NCBI RefSeq assembly: GCF_004151105.1
Contig: NZ_PHRF01000161.1
Location: forward strand, 170,195-234,194
DNA length: 64,000 bases
Origin: Streptomyces sp. L-9-10
GTDB taxonomy: Bacteria; Actinomycetota; Actinomycetes; Streptomycetales; Streptomycetaceae
Direction: 5' to 3'
Shown here: positions 1-7,422 of the stretch, one piece after another
Layout: every line of letters starts with the position of its first letter
How positions within the stretch are numbered: the stretch's first letter is position 1
The notes under the pieces: model-generated
What the model saw: the letters and a program-made list of their open reading frames with translations, nothing else
What the model was told of the DNA's origin: nothing
Database searches by the model: none
Translations under genes and position numbers: made by a program

Positions 1-1088
1 AGCGGGTGGACGAACTCCAACGGGTCCGTGCCCACGAGGATGCGCGCGGCCCGCAGCCGTTCCGCGCACTCGGTGGCCTCTTCCTGGCTCATACCCGACA
101 GGGAGATCGCCAGATCGAGTGAGATGTCGGTGCCCAGGATGGCGGCGGCCCAGGCGAACCGGGTGGTGGCCGTGCCCAGTTCCTCCAGCCGGGCGATCAG
201 ACCGGTGCCGCGTGCCGAGGCGCCGAGGGCGCGCAGTTCGCCGGCATGGTCCTCGACGGGTTCGAGGCCGCTGTCCCGCACCTTGGCGAGCAGTTCGACG
301 GTCTCGTACGCGTTGCCGCCGGTCACCGCCCACACCTCGCGGCAGAACGGATCGTCCGCGTGCTCGCCGAGGGCGGCGCGGGCCAGCTCGGCCGTGGCGT
401 CGGAGGTCAGTTCGCTCAGTGTGACCAGCAGCCTCGCCACCGCCCCGATCTTCTGGAGAAACCATTCGGTCTCGCCGATGGCCTCCTCGGTGCGGTACGC
501 GACGACGATGAGGACGGGCAGCGGGACGGCGGGGCGCTCGGCGAAGGAGGTGAGCCAGGCGAGGGTCTCCAGGTCGGCCCACTGCGCGTCGTCCACGAGG
601 AGGACGAGCGGTCCGTGGACGGCGGCGAGCCGTTCGACCAGGGCGTCGAGACCGTCCCTGACGCCCTGCGGGTCCGCGTGCTGGTCGCCCGGTGGCGCTA
701 TGCCGAGGGCCGGGCCGACGATCTCGTACCGGTCACCGAGCAACTCCCGTGCGTCCTTGGGACCGTCCGCCGGTCCCGACACCGCCTCGGACACCGGTTC
801 GGTGGCTGTCAGCGCGGGCTGGAGCAACTGCCGTACGACATGGAAGGGCACGGACGTGACGGTCTCGCCGCCGCGCGCGGACCACACCGCACAGCGTCCG
901 GTGGCGAGTCGGCGCACCTCCGAGAGCAACGCCGTCTTACCGAGCCCGGCGGCACCCCGGTAGACGAGAAGCCCACCGGAGCGCTTGCTTCCGCACAGTG
1001 CGTCCACGGCGTTGGCCGCCGCGGCGAGTTCGGGTTCACGCTCCAGCAGCGGGAGGGTGACCGTGTCATCCGGCCGGTACACCGGCAT
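1..1088 (-). CDS. LAL-family LuxR transcriptional regulator (AAA ATPase part), cut by window edge
   Basis: The protein starts at the ATG at 1088 and reads without a stop to the window edge, so its C-terminus, where a LuxR helix-turn-helix would lie, is not visible. Residues 45-52 form a Walker A loop, GAAGLGKT. A Walker B-like LVLLVDDAQWAD follows near residue 150, then the helical region typical of STAND/LAL ATPases. Family knowledge: LAL proteins are large (about 900 residues) ATP-dependent activators, often pathway-specific regulators of secondary metabolite clusters. It lies downstream of the ThiF gene in the same direction but behind a hairpin, so it may be transcribed separately. Its adjacency makes it a candidate regulator of the peptide cassette; that is inference. 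The ATPase call is firm, the LuxR part assumed. Confidence 0.8.
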   Translation of the reverse strand, partial: MPVYRPDDTVTLPLLEREPELAAAANAVDALCGSKRSGGLLVYRGAAGLGKTALLSEVRRLATGRCAVWSARGGETVTSVPFHVVRQLLQPALTATEPVSEAVSGPADGPKDARELLGDRYEIVGPALGIAPPGDQHADPQGVRDGLDALVERLAAVHGPLVLLVDDAQWADLETLAWLTSFAERPAVPLPVLIVVAYRTEEAIGETEWFLQKIGAVARLLVTLSELTSDATAELARAALGEHADDPFCREVWAVTGGNAYETVELLAKVRDSGLEPVEDHAGELRALGASARGTGLIARLEELGTATTRFAWAAAILGTDISLDLAISLSGMSQEEATECAERLRAARILVGTDPLEFVHP

Positions 1089-1217
1089 CCCTCGCTTTCT
1101 CGAACAGTGCGCAGGTCAGGTGTTGAGGGTAGCCCCGGAGCGCCCCGAGTGGACCCGAATCCACACGAATTCGGCCGTTCGACTGCGCGAAGGCGGTTCA
1201 AGGGGTAACGAAACTCC

Positions 1218-1244
1218 CCCGCCGGACGACACGCTTCCGGCGGG
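1218..1244 (-). terminator. Hairpin terminator after the ThiF gene
   Basis: A perfect 9-bp inverted repeat (1218-1226 with 1236-1244, CCCGCCGGA against TCCGGCGGG) with a 9-nt loop lies 14 nt past the ThiF stop codon. On the minus strand the stem is followed by a short T-containing stretch (GAGTTTCGTT). It probably ends the peptide-carboxypeptidase-ThiF transcript before the LuxR-type gene. Confidence 0.55.
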
Positions 1245-1257
1245 ACGGGTACGGGCC

Positions 1258-2418
1258 TCAGGCCGGGCGTCGTGCCGTGTGCGGCGTACCGCACGCCGGG
1301 CAGTCCGGTCTGCGGTCGTACCGTTCCTCCACCGGTTCGGACAGTGCCATCAGATTGAGGCCGAAGCGGAAGCCGGGTTCCATCTCCGGTACGCCCGTGA
1401 GCAGCGCGATCGCCGCGTGGACGAGGAGATGGCCGGAGAGGCCCGCGGTCACGGCGTTGACGGGGTTCCACTCCATCCGGGGCGAGGCGGCCTCCTCGTC
1501 CTGTCCGGCGGCGAGGCGCAGATCGCGGCGGTCGACCTCACCCGCGCGGTGGCACTCCCAGCAGGCTCCCCGGCCGGGTGTGTGGACGCCGACGGTGACG
1601 AGCGGTCCGCGGTAGCCGGCGTCGAGCCAGGGGATTCCGGCGGCCAGGCAGACGCGGTTGGCCCAGCGGCGGATCTCCGGCGGCCGGTCGGCGCAGAGCA
1701 GCAGCAGATCGTAGCCCGGTTCGAGCAGTGTGGCGATGTCGTCGGGACCGCGGACCGCGCGGTGTTCCGTGGTCAGCGCCACCCGCGAGTTGACCGCCCG
1801 CAGGGCCGCGTCGGCCGCGGTGGCCTTGGACCGGCCGATATCGCTCTCGTGGTACAGGGGCTGCCGGTTGAGGTTGGACAGCTCCACGACATCGCCGTCG
1901 ACGCAGTGCATCCGGCCCACGCCCGACGCGACCAGGCCCTGGGCGGCGAAGCCTCCGGTGCCGCCGAGGCCGAGCAGCAGTACACGGGCCGAGCGCAGCC
2001 GGGCCTGTAACTCCCAGGCGGTCGCGTGCGGTTTGAGATCCATCCACCGCAACAGCGTCACACCGCGGCTGTACCGCACGCGGTCCTCGTCGGTGAGGGT
2101 GTCCGGCGGCTCCGCCCCGGCGTCCTCCAGGAACCCGGCCTCGTACAGCTCGGCGATCGCCTGGACGACCGCGCCCCCTTCGACGGCCGGATGCCGGGCG
2201 AGCACCTCGTCGACCGACTCGGCCTGGCCGCGGGTCCCGTCGAGCGCCTCGGTCAGCGTCCAGATCCAGCCGTCGGGGTCGGCGACCTCGGCGCCGATCC
2301 CGTACACCACGCTCCCGATGCGTACGTTCCCGTCCACGGTGCGGTAGGCGCGGTGTTCGGGCTTGACCCGGGGGCGCCGTAAGCCGGAAACCGGCGGTGG
2401 CGGCCGGTCCGGTTTCAC
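1258..2418 (-). CDS. ThiF/E1-like adenylyltransferase with N-terminal RiPP leader-binding-like domain
   Basis: 386 residues. Residues 20-100 resemble the small winged-helix leader-binding domain fused to ThiF-like proteins of azole-type RiPP pathways (pattern W-TLTEALDGTR ... AIAELYEAGFLEDAG). Residues 145-345 are an E1/ThiF fold: nucleotide loop GLGGTGG (150-156), D174-x-D176, SNLNRQ (181-186), K198 in GRSKA, and two zinc-type CxxC pairs (C286/C289 and C374/C377). Family knowledge: such enzymes adenylate a peptide C-terminus or carrier, or bind the leader for a partner enzyme. All visible ATP-binding residues are intact, so catalysis is plausible. The start overlaps the carboxypeptidase stop by 4 nt (ATGA), implying translational coupling. 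No YcaO or ATP-grasp partner is present. ThiF assignment is strong; the RiPP role is inferred from the N-terminal domain and the neighbouring peptide. Confidence 0.82.
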   Translation of the reverse strand: MKPDRPPPPVSGLRRPRVKPEHRAYRTVDGNVRIGSVVYGIGAEVADPDGWIWTLTEALDGTRGQAESVDEVLARHPAVEGGAVVQAIAELYEAGFLEDAGAEPPDTLTDEDRVRYSRGVTLLRWMDLKPHATAWELQARLRSARVLLLGLGGTGGFAAQGLVASGVGRMHCVDGDVVELSNLNRQPLYHESDIGRSKATAADAALRAVNSRVALTTEHRAVRGPDDIATLLEPGYDLLLLCADRPPEIRRWANRVCLAAGIPWLDAGYRGPLVTVGVHTPGRGACWECHRAGEVDRRDLRLAAGQDEEAASPRMEWNPVNAVTAGLSGHLLVHAAIALLTGVPEMEPGFRFGLNLMALSEPVEERYDRRPDCPACGTPHTARRPA

Positions 2419-3767
2419 GCCCGTACCGCCCTCGGCTCCCTGAACCGGGCGGCCAGCTCGGAGGCGGCCAGCACGATTCTGAACTGATGCTCCACCTGGT
2501 CGTGGACCGGGATCCAGCGGGCGCGGCAGTCCGCTTCGAACGCGTCGCAGCGCCGGGTGAGGAACACGTCCAGGGAAGCGCGTACCTCGGTCGCCTCCGC
2601 AGCGCCGGCGCCGGCCGCACCGCCTGTGCTGCCGGGGTCATGACCGGGCTCCGTGCCGTGCCCGGCGGCGAGCATCTGGTGCAGCATCCCCGCCGTACGG
2701 ACCACGAGCCGCCGGGCGGCGATCCGGAGCGCCATGATCCGCGCCCGGTTCAGCGGCGGCAGTCCGCCCGTCTCGCGCAGGGCCGCCTCCGGCGCCCATT
2801 CGTCCGCCAGCCCGCCGCAGATGGCGAGGTACTCCTCGACCGGTGCGAGCAGCGGTGCCACGGTGGCGGGCAGTCCCGGCCGCACCCGCTCCAGCAGTCC
2901 CGCGAGGAACAACGCGTCCTGCCGGAGCGTCCGGCTGATGGTCTCCAGAGCGCCGGACGGGTCGGGGTGGGCCAAGGTGTCACCGACCTCCTCGACCCCC
3001 CACATCGGTGCTTCGACGACGGCCGTGACAGTGCCGTACGCATACGGATGGAACCAGGTGGAGGTGGCGGTGGCGGCGGGCAGCGAGTGGAACTGATCCG
3101 CTTCCTGGGGCCGTGGCATGTCATAGACGCCCGGTCCCGGGCTCGGCCAGAAGAAGGCGTCGTACGGCCCCAGCTCCACCGGTATCCGCAGATCGGCGGC
3201 GGACCTGCCGAGCCGTTCCGGGAGGCCGGGCAGCCGGCGGGTCAGCTGGACGAAGCTGCCGCCCACGTCCACACCGTGCAGTGAGCACTGGAGGTAGGGG
3301 CGCAGCTCGTCCTGGAGGTCGAGCAGGGCCCGGGTCTCGGGCATCGGTTCCGCGCCGGGCTCCGTGGGCAGCCACTCGGGCTGCGCCGCGAAGCCGGGAC
3401 GGAAGAAGTGGCGGTAGTGCTGGGCGAAGGTCATCGGGCCCTTGAGCCACCGCTCGTTGCGGCGGGCTCCGTCGGGATCGAGGCAGAGGACGAAGTGCCA
3501 GGTCGTGTCCATGGCCCGGCCCGGCCGCTCGGGGCGGGCGAGATACCGGGCCAGTCGCAGGGCCGTCATGCCGCCCACCGGTTCATTGGCATGCGGCCCC
3601 GCGACCACCAGCGCGTGCCGGCTCCCCCGCCCTATGGACAGCAGCCGTATCGGCTCCCCGGCCCGTGAGTAGCCGATACGCCGCAGGACGGCACGGTCCG
3701 GGTGCGCCGCGGCCAGGCCCCGGGCGCGGGAGGTCAGTTCGTCGACGGTGAGATAACGACCCGGCAC
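2415..3767 (-). CDS. M14-family zinc carboxypeptidase, candidate peptide maturation protease
   Basis: 450 residues from a GTG start. The M14 zinc ligands are visible: H59-x-x-E62 in GPHANEPVGG and H164 in SLHGVDVGG. The substrate-side DPDGARRNE lies near 98-106 and the catalytic glutamate is E252 in VVEAPMWG. There is no signal peptide or membrane segment, so it should act in the cytoplasm. That is unusual for classical digestive M14 enzymes but fits a dedicated processing protease. The C-terminal 150 residues are helical with an Ala/Gly-rich stretch and no recognised domain. The gene begins 10 nt after the stop of a 37-residue peptide and ends overlapping the ThiF gene. Inference: it trims the C-terminus or a follower part of the peptide. 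Alternative: an unrelated peptidoglycan or peptide carboxypeptidase. Confidence 0.82.
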   Translation of the reverse strand: MPGRYLTVDELTSRARGLAAAHPDRAVLRRIGYSRAGEPIRLLSIGRGSRHALVVAGPHANEPVGGMTALRLARYLARPERPGRAMDTTWHFVLCLDPDGARRNERWLKGPMTFAQHYRHFFRPGFAAQPEWLPTEPGAEPMPETRALLDLQDELRPYLQCSLHGVDVGGSFVQLTRRLPGLPERLGRSAADLRIPVELGPYDAFFWPSPGPGVYDMPRPQEADQFHSLPAATATSTWFHPYAYGTVTAVVEAPMWGVEEVGDTLAHPDPSGALETISRTLRQDALFLAGLLERVRPGLPATVAPLLAPVEEYLAICGGLADEWAPEAALRETGGLPPLNRARIMALRIAARRLVVRTAGMLHQMLAAGHGTEPGHDPGSTGGAAGAGAAEATEVRASLDVFLTRRCDAFEADCRARWIPVHDQVEHQFRIVLAASELAARFREPRAVRA

Positions 3768-3777
3768 AGCGGCCCGT

Positions 3778-3891
3778 TCAGGAACCGGTCGAGTTGCTGT
3801 CGCCCGTGGTCTCTCTCCGGTCGAGACGTCGGATCTTGATGGTGGTCGGCTTGGGACGGGATGTGCTGTCGCTCTTGGCCGTTTTCCGCAT
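3778..3891 (-). CDS. Short basic peptide, candidate RiPP precursor
   Basis: A 37-residue peptide starting at the ATG at 3891, chosen because AAGGGGGA sits about 8 nt upstream. In-frame starts further upstream (ATG 3945, GTG 3960) have no ribosome site. The peptide is rich in Lys/Arg, Ser and Thr, lacks Cys, and reads MRKTAKSDSTSRPKP, then TTIKIRRLDRRETTG, then DSNSTGS. The middle TIKIRRLDRRE segment could pack as a beta strand on the leader-binding domain of the ThiF protein. The Ser/Thr/Asn-rich tail is then the likely core. It is the first gene of the cassette, 10 nt before the carboxypeptidase. I do not recognise a named precursor family. Alternative: a small regulatory or DNA-binding peptide. 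Confidence 0.6.
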   Translation of the reverse strand: MRKTAKSDSTSRPKPTTIKIRRLDRRETTGDSNSTGS

Positions 3892-4063
3892 GGAACGATC
3901 CCCCTTCGACACCGCGGTGCCCAACTCCCCGTTGAACACCCTCATGTGATGGTCCGTCACGGATTAGGAGCACGTCAACAGCTGGGGTGACGTGGAATGT
4001 GATATGGGGATACCTGTCGGATGAACCCGTCCGACGAATACTCACTGTCCGTCAGCGAGCCCG

Positions 4064-5080
4064 TCAGGCAGATCCGTCGGGATCCGTCAACAGGGCCTCG
4101 ATCGCGGCCAGTTCCGGTTCGTCGAGCGCGGTGGCGGTCAGCACTTCGAGGTTCTGGTCCAGCTGCCGGACGCTGCTGGCGCCGATGAGGACGGAGGTGA
4201 CGCGCGGGTCGCGCAGCACCCAGGTGAGGGCCAGCTGTGCGAGGGTCTGTCCGCGCTCGCCCGCGAGCTTGTTGAGCGCGTGCAGCAAGGCCAGCTTCCG
4301 CTCGCTGAGCGCGTCCCGCTTCAGGAAGTGGCCCACGGCCATCCGCGAGTCGGCGGGCACACCGTTCAGGTAACGGTCCGTCAACTGCCCCTGGGCCAGC
4401 GGAGAGAAGGCGATCACTCCGGCGCCCGCCGCGGCGGAGGCGGCGATCAGGCCGTTGTGCTCGATGCCGCGGTCCAGGAGGTTGTACGGGTGCTGGTTGA
4501 TCAGCAGCGGGGTACCGAGGTCCCGGAGTATCCCGGCGGCCCGCTCCATCCGCTCGGGCGGGTAGTTGGACAGCCCGGCGTACAGCGCCTTGCCCTGCCG
4601 TACGGCCGAGTCCAGCGCCCCCATCGTCTCCTCGAGCGGAGTGTCGGGGTCGAACCGGTGGGAGTAGAAGAGATCGACGTGGTCGACGCGCATCCGCGTC
4701 AGTGACTGGTCCAGGCTCGCCAGCAGATGCTTGCGCGAGCCGAACTCGCCGTACGGCCCCGGCCACATGTCGTAGCCGGCCTTGGTGGAGAGGAACAGTT
4801 CGTCGCGGTAGGGGCGGAAGTCCTGCGTGTAGAGCGTGCCGAAGTTCTCCTCGGCGCTGCCGTAGGGCGGGCCGTAGTTGTTGGCGAGGTCGAAATGGGT
4901 GACGCCCCGGTCGAAGGCGCGGCGCAGCACGGCGCGCTGGTTCTCCAGCGGCGCGGTGCCGCCGAAGTTGTGCCACAGGCCGAGGGAGACCTGCGGCAGC
5001 CGTACGCCGCTGCGACCGCACCGCGTGAAGCGCATGTCGTCGTAGCGGTCGGCGGCGGCGAGACAGGGAGGCTGCTTCAA
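4064..5080 (-). CDS. Aldo/keto reductase, YghZ/glyceraldehyde-3-phosphate reductase type
   Basis: 338 residues. NADPH-dependent carbonyl reductase of the AKR superfamily; E. coli YghZ-type enzymes reduce L-glyceraldehyde 3-phosphate and methylglyoxal. Visible catalytic tetrad elements are D in FDLANNYG, the Tyr of NNYG, K in STKAGY and H in FYSHRFD; the C-terminal cofactor clamp LIGASSVRQLDQNL is also present. The chosen start is a TTG at 5080 with AGGAGAG about 6 nt upstream. An internal ATG at 5035 (MRFTRCGRSG) matches the usual family N-terminus better but has no ribosome site. The gene is monocistronic, transcribed towards the RiPP-like cassette and divergent from the cNMP-binding protein. 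The physiological substrate is unknown. Confidence 0.88.
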   Translation of the reverse strand: MKQPPCLAAADRYDDMRFTRCGRSGVRLPQVSLGLWHNFGGTAPLENQRAVLRRAFDRGVTHFDLANNYGPPYGSAEENFGTLYTQDFRPYRDELFLSTKAGYDMWPGPYGEFGSRKHLLASLDQSLTRMRVDHVDLFYSHRFDPDTPLEETMGALDSAVRQGKALYAGLSNYPPERMERAAGILRDLGTPLLINQHPYNLLDRGIEHNGLIAASAAAGAGVIAFSPLAQGQLTDRYLNGVPADSRMAVGHFLKRDALSERKLALLHALNKLAGERGQTLAQLALTWVLRDPRVTSVLIGASSVRQLDQNLEVLTATALDEPELAAIEALLTDPDGSA

Positions 5081-5401
5081 CGAACTCTCCTGCTTTCGTG
5101 TACACGGCGAAGGTCGAGGTCACGGCGTGGCCGGGGTCCAGACGTGTCGCGGTCACGACGTGTTGCCTATGATCGCGCGGCCCTGAGGGGCGGGATCCGG
5201 CCGGGTCTCGTTTCCGCCGCTCCGGCGCTGTCCGCCGCCGGCCCGTCACGCACGGTGGTGCGACGGAATCGGCACTTCCGGGCAGGTCACACGGTGGGGA
5301 TACCATCTGAAGTATGGCCGTACGCGCCGTATGTCCCGTCCGGCCCGTTCATGACCCGGTCGACGGCCCGGTCACGCGGTTCGGCAAGGAGGTACCCCAC
5401 C
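5081..5401. other. Divergent intergenic region between aldo/keto reductase and cNMP-binding protein
   Basis: 321 bases with no convincing gene. It must hold both promoters. TATGAT at 5167-5172 (plus strand) is the only clear -10-like hexamer I see, and no good -35 is paired with it. The AAGGAGGT ribosome site at 5386-5393 belongs to the downstream gene. No strong inverted repeat was found. Confidence 0.4.
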
Positions 5402-5857
5402 ATGGCTCCCGCGACGCGTTGGTTGACGGTGCTTCCCACCGGCCACAGCGAACTCCTGATGCGACAGGCCCGCTATGTCTCCTTCCCCCAGGACACCAGG
5501 ATCTTCGAGGAGGGCGATCCGGCGGACCGGTTCTGGGTGATCCGCTCGGGCGCCGTCTCCCTGGACATGTACGTACCCGGCCGCCGGCGGGTGATGGTCG
5601 AGACGCTCGGGGTCGGGGACCTGCTCGGCTGGTCCTGGCTGTTCCCGCCGCACCGCTGGCACTTCGGGGCGGAGGCGTTCAGTCCGGTGCGCACCCTGGA
5701 GTTCGACGGGCACGCGGTACGGGCCATGTGCGAGGCCGATCCTGCCCTCGGCTACGCGCTGACCCGCTCCATCGCGGAGATCCTCGCCCGCCGTCTTGAG
5801 GTGTCGCGTACGAAACTGCTCGACCAGTACATGCGCCATGGCGGCCCGGGGCTGTGA
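5402..5857 (+). CDS. Single-domain cyclic-nucleotide-binding (Crp-like sensor) protein
   Basis: 151 residues. The start is fixed by AAGGAGGT ending 8 nt before the ATG. Residues 15-130 form one cNMP-binding beta-barrel: hydrophobic strand YVSFPQDTRIFEEGDPAD, then FWVIRSGAVSLDM, a GVGDLLGWSWLF turn, and a C-terminal helix ending EILARRLEVSRTKLLDQYM. There is no helix-turn-helix after the barrel, so unlike Crp/Fnr it should not bind DNA directly. The phosphate-binding cassette is not canonical (GDLLGWSWLF lacks the RxA arginine), so nucleotide binding is doubtful. It ends 111 nt before the fluoride riboswitch and is probably not in that operon. Likely a small signalling or partner-binding module. 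Confidence 0.8.
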   Translation: MAPATRWLTVLPTGHSELLMRQARYVSFPQDTRIFEEGDPADRFWVIRSGAVSLDMYVPGRRRVMVETLGVGDLLGWSWLFPPHRWHFGAEAFSPVRTLEFDGHAVRAMCEADPALGYALTRSIAEILARRLEVSRTKLLDQYMRHGGPGL

Positions 5858-5968
5858 GCCGTCGCCGCAGCCGCGCGCGGCAGGGGCCGTCAGGGAGGGC
5901 CCGGGTCGGCGCCTCCCGGGCCCTGGCGCTAGCCTGGGAGCCGGTGGTGGCCCGGCGGGCGACCACGC

Positions 5969-6022
5969 GGCGGTGGGGCCCGCCGTACCCAACCGCGGAG
6001 AGCTTCCGCCAACGGTCCCTAC
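5969..6022 (+). promoter_or_regulatory. Fluoride riboswitch (crcB motif)
   Basis: The stretch GGCGGTGGGGCCCGCC matches the riboswitch start consensus (GGNGATGGNGYNCNCC) at every fixed base but one. It is followed by CCCAACCGC, a short GC stem (GCGGAGAGCTTCCGC) and the conserved 3' block GGTCCCTAC. Spacing and the total of about 54 nt fit the aptamer, and it lies 48 nt before a crcB/fluC gene. Family knowledge: fluoride binding by this RNA turns on exporter expression. No obvious downstream terminator hairpin is seen, so control may act at translation. Confidence 0.85.
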
Positions 6023-6070
6023 TTGCGGAGGAGCGCGTCCGCGTACGGGCGCCCGGCGAGTAGGAGACGT

Positions 6071-6607
6071 ATGCCCATGGGAAGCCCGCGGCCCCGAGTG
6101 GTGAACGAGCCCGAAGAACCCACCGGACCCGATTCCGGTACCGCCATGTCCGGAGCGGGCGCCGGAACCATGCCCGGGGCCGGGGCCGGGCGGCGGCGTG
6201 CGCGGGCCGGAGCGCTGTGGCCGGTGCTGGCCGTCGTGTCGCTCGGCGGTTCGATCGGCGCGGCGGCCCGCTACGGCGCGTCCCTCCTGTGGCCCACCGC
6301 GTCCGGCGCCTTTCCGTGGACGACGCTCACCGTGAACGTGGTGGGGTGCGCGGTGATCGGCGCCTTCATGGTGGTGATCAGTGAGGTGTGGGCCGCGCAC
6401 CGGCTGGTGAGGCCGTTCTTCGGGACCGGCGTGCTGGGCGGGTTCACCACGTTCTCCGCCTACGCGGTGGACATCCGGCTCCTGGTGGCCTCGGGCAGGC
6501 CCGCCGCGGGCATGGCGTATCTGGGACTGACGCTGGTGGCGGCCCTCGCCTCGGTGTGGAGTGCGGTGTGGCTGACGCGCCGCGTAGTCGCGTGGAGGCG
6601 GACATGA
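6071..6607 (+). CDS. crcB: CrcB/FluC fluoride channel, first subunit
   Basis: 178 residues starting at ATG 6071 with TAGGAG 4-5 nt upstream. Four hydrophobic helices follow a Gly/Ala-rich, probably disordered N-terminal tail of about 50 residues, longer than usual for the family. FluC signatures are present: GGSIGAAARYG in helix 1, TLTVNVVGC in helix 2 and GTGVLGGFTTFSAYAVD in helix 3, where the Phe/Thr residues line the fluoride path. Fluc channels are dual-topology dimers. Here a second crcB lies in the same operon, as in organisms with heterodimeric pairs. It overlaps the DUF190 gene by 4 nt (ATGA). Role: export of cytoplasmic fluoride, under the riboswitch. Confidence 0.93.
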   Translation: MPMGSPRPRVVNEPEEPTGPDSGTAMSGAGAGTMPGAGAGRRRARAGALWPVLAVVSLGGSIGAAARYGASLLWPTASGAFPWTTLTVNVVGCAVIGAFMVVISEVWAAHRLVRPFFGTGVLGGFTTFSAYAVDIRLLVASGRPAAGMAYLGLTLVAALASVWSAVWLTRRVVAWRRT

Positions 6608-6951
6608 ACGGGCTGATGGGCAGTGCCCTGCGGCTGACGGTCCTCATCGGCGAATCCGATGTGTGGCACCACAAGCCCCTCTACACCGAGATCGTGCACC
6701 GCGCGCACCGGGCGGGGCTGGCGGGCGCGAGCGTGTTCCGCGGGATCGAGGGGTTCGGCGCGTCCTCCCTGATCCACACGCAGCGGCTGCTGTCGCTGAG
6801 CGAGGACCTGCCGGTGGCGATCGTGATCGTGGACTCGGAGGAGAAGATCCGGGACTTCCTTCCACGGCTGGACGAGCTGGTCCGCGAGGGGCTGGTCACG
6901 CTGGAGAACTGCGAGGTCGTCCGTCATGCCGGCCGGCGGGAGGCACGGTGA
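6604..6951 (+). CDS. DUF190 protein of the fluoride operon
   Basis: 115 residues, a compact ferredoxin-like/PII-like fold: LRLTVLIGESDVW strand, YTEIVHRAHRAGLAGASV helix, FRGIEGFG loop, VAIVIVDSEEKIRDFLP and a final strand. DUF190 genes are regularly found between or beside crcB genes, and the family resembles PII signal proteins. The exact role in fluoride resistance is not established. Both ends overlap the neighbouring crcB genes by 4 nt, so the three products are made in coupled amounts. No membrane segment, so it is presumably cytoplasmic and may gate or regulate the channel. Confidence 0.88.
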   Translation: MNGLMGSALRLTVLIGESDVWHHKPLYTEIVHRAHRAGLAGASVFRGIEGFGASSLIHTQRLLSLSEDLPVAIVIVDSEEKIRDFLPRLDELVREGLVTLENCEVVRHAGRREAR

Positions 6952-7322
6952 ACTGGGTGCTGGTCGTGGCCGGGGCCGCCATCGGAGCCCCGCTGCGTTT
7001 TCTGACCGACTGGAGCGTGCAGCGCAGACACGACAGCGTCTTCCCGTGGGGGACGTTCGCGGTCAACATCGTGGGGTGTCTGGTCCTCGGGCTGCTGACC
7101 GGCGCGGTCGCCGCCGGGGCCGCCTCCTCGCGGACCCAGTTGTTCCTCGGCACCGGCCTGTGCGGCGCGCTGACGACGTACTCGACCTTCAGCTACGAGA
7201 CGCTGCGGCTCGCCGAGGACGGTGCGAAGCTCTACGCCGCCGTGAATGTCCTCGGCAGCGTGGCGGCCGGGCTGGGCGCGGCCTTCGCCGGGGCCGCCCT
7301 CGCCGGGGCGCTGTGGGCGTGA
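6948..7322 (+). CDS. crcB: CrcB/FluC fluoride channel, second subunit
   Basis: 124 residues from a GTG start overlapping the DUF190 stop (GTGA). Four membrane helices of normal FluC length; signatures GAAIGAPLRFLTD, FAVNIVGCLVLG and GTGLCGALTTYSTFSYE. Compared with the first subunit it has no N-terminal extension and has Tyr where the first has Phe in the TTFSA/TTYST motif. That is consistent with two non-equivalent subunits forming a heterodimer. It is the last gene of the fluoride operon. Confidence 0.92.
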   Translation: MNWVLVVAGAAIGAPLRFLTDWSVQRRHDSVFPWGTFAVNIVGCLVLGLLTGAVAAGAASSRTQLFLGTGLCGALTTYSTFSYETLRLAEDGAKLYAAVNVLGSVAAGLGAAFAGAALAGALWA

Positions 7323-7422
7323 GCCGCCACCGGTACGGTGCGGTGGTGGTCCCCCGGGACGGCCGGCGACGGCGGCTCGGCGGGTCCGCTCCGGACGGCC
7401 GATCGAGGAGTACGTACAGGCG

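Noticed and set aside
28..963. Long plus-strand frames at the left edge
   Set aside because: They are Ser/Arg/Ala-rich shadows opposite the LAL ATPase, which shows Walker motifs on the minus strand.
3778..3960. Longer versions (55 or 60 residues) of the small peptide
   Set aside because: Neither upstream start has a ribosome site, while ATG 3891 does.
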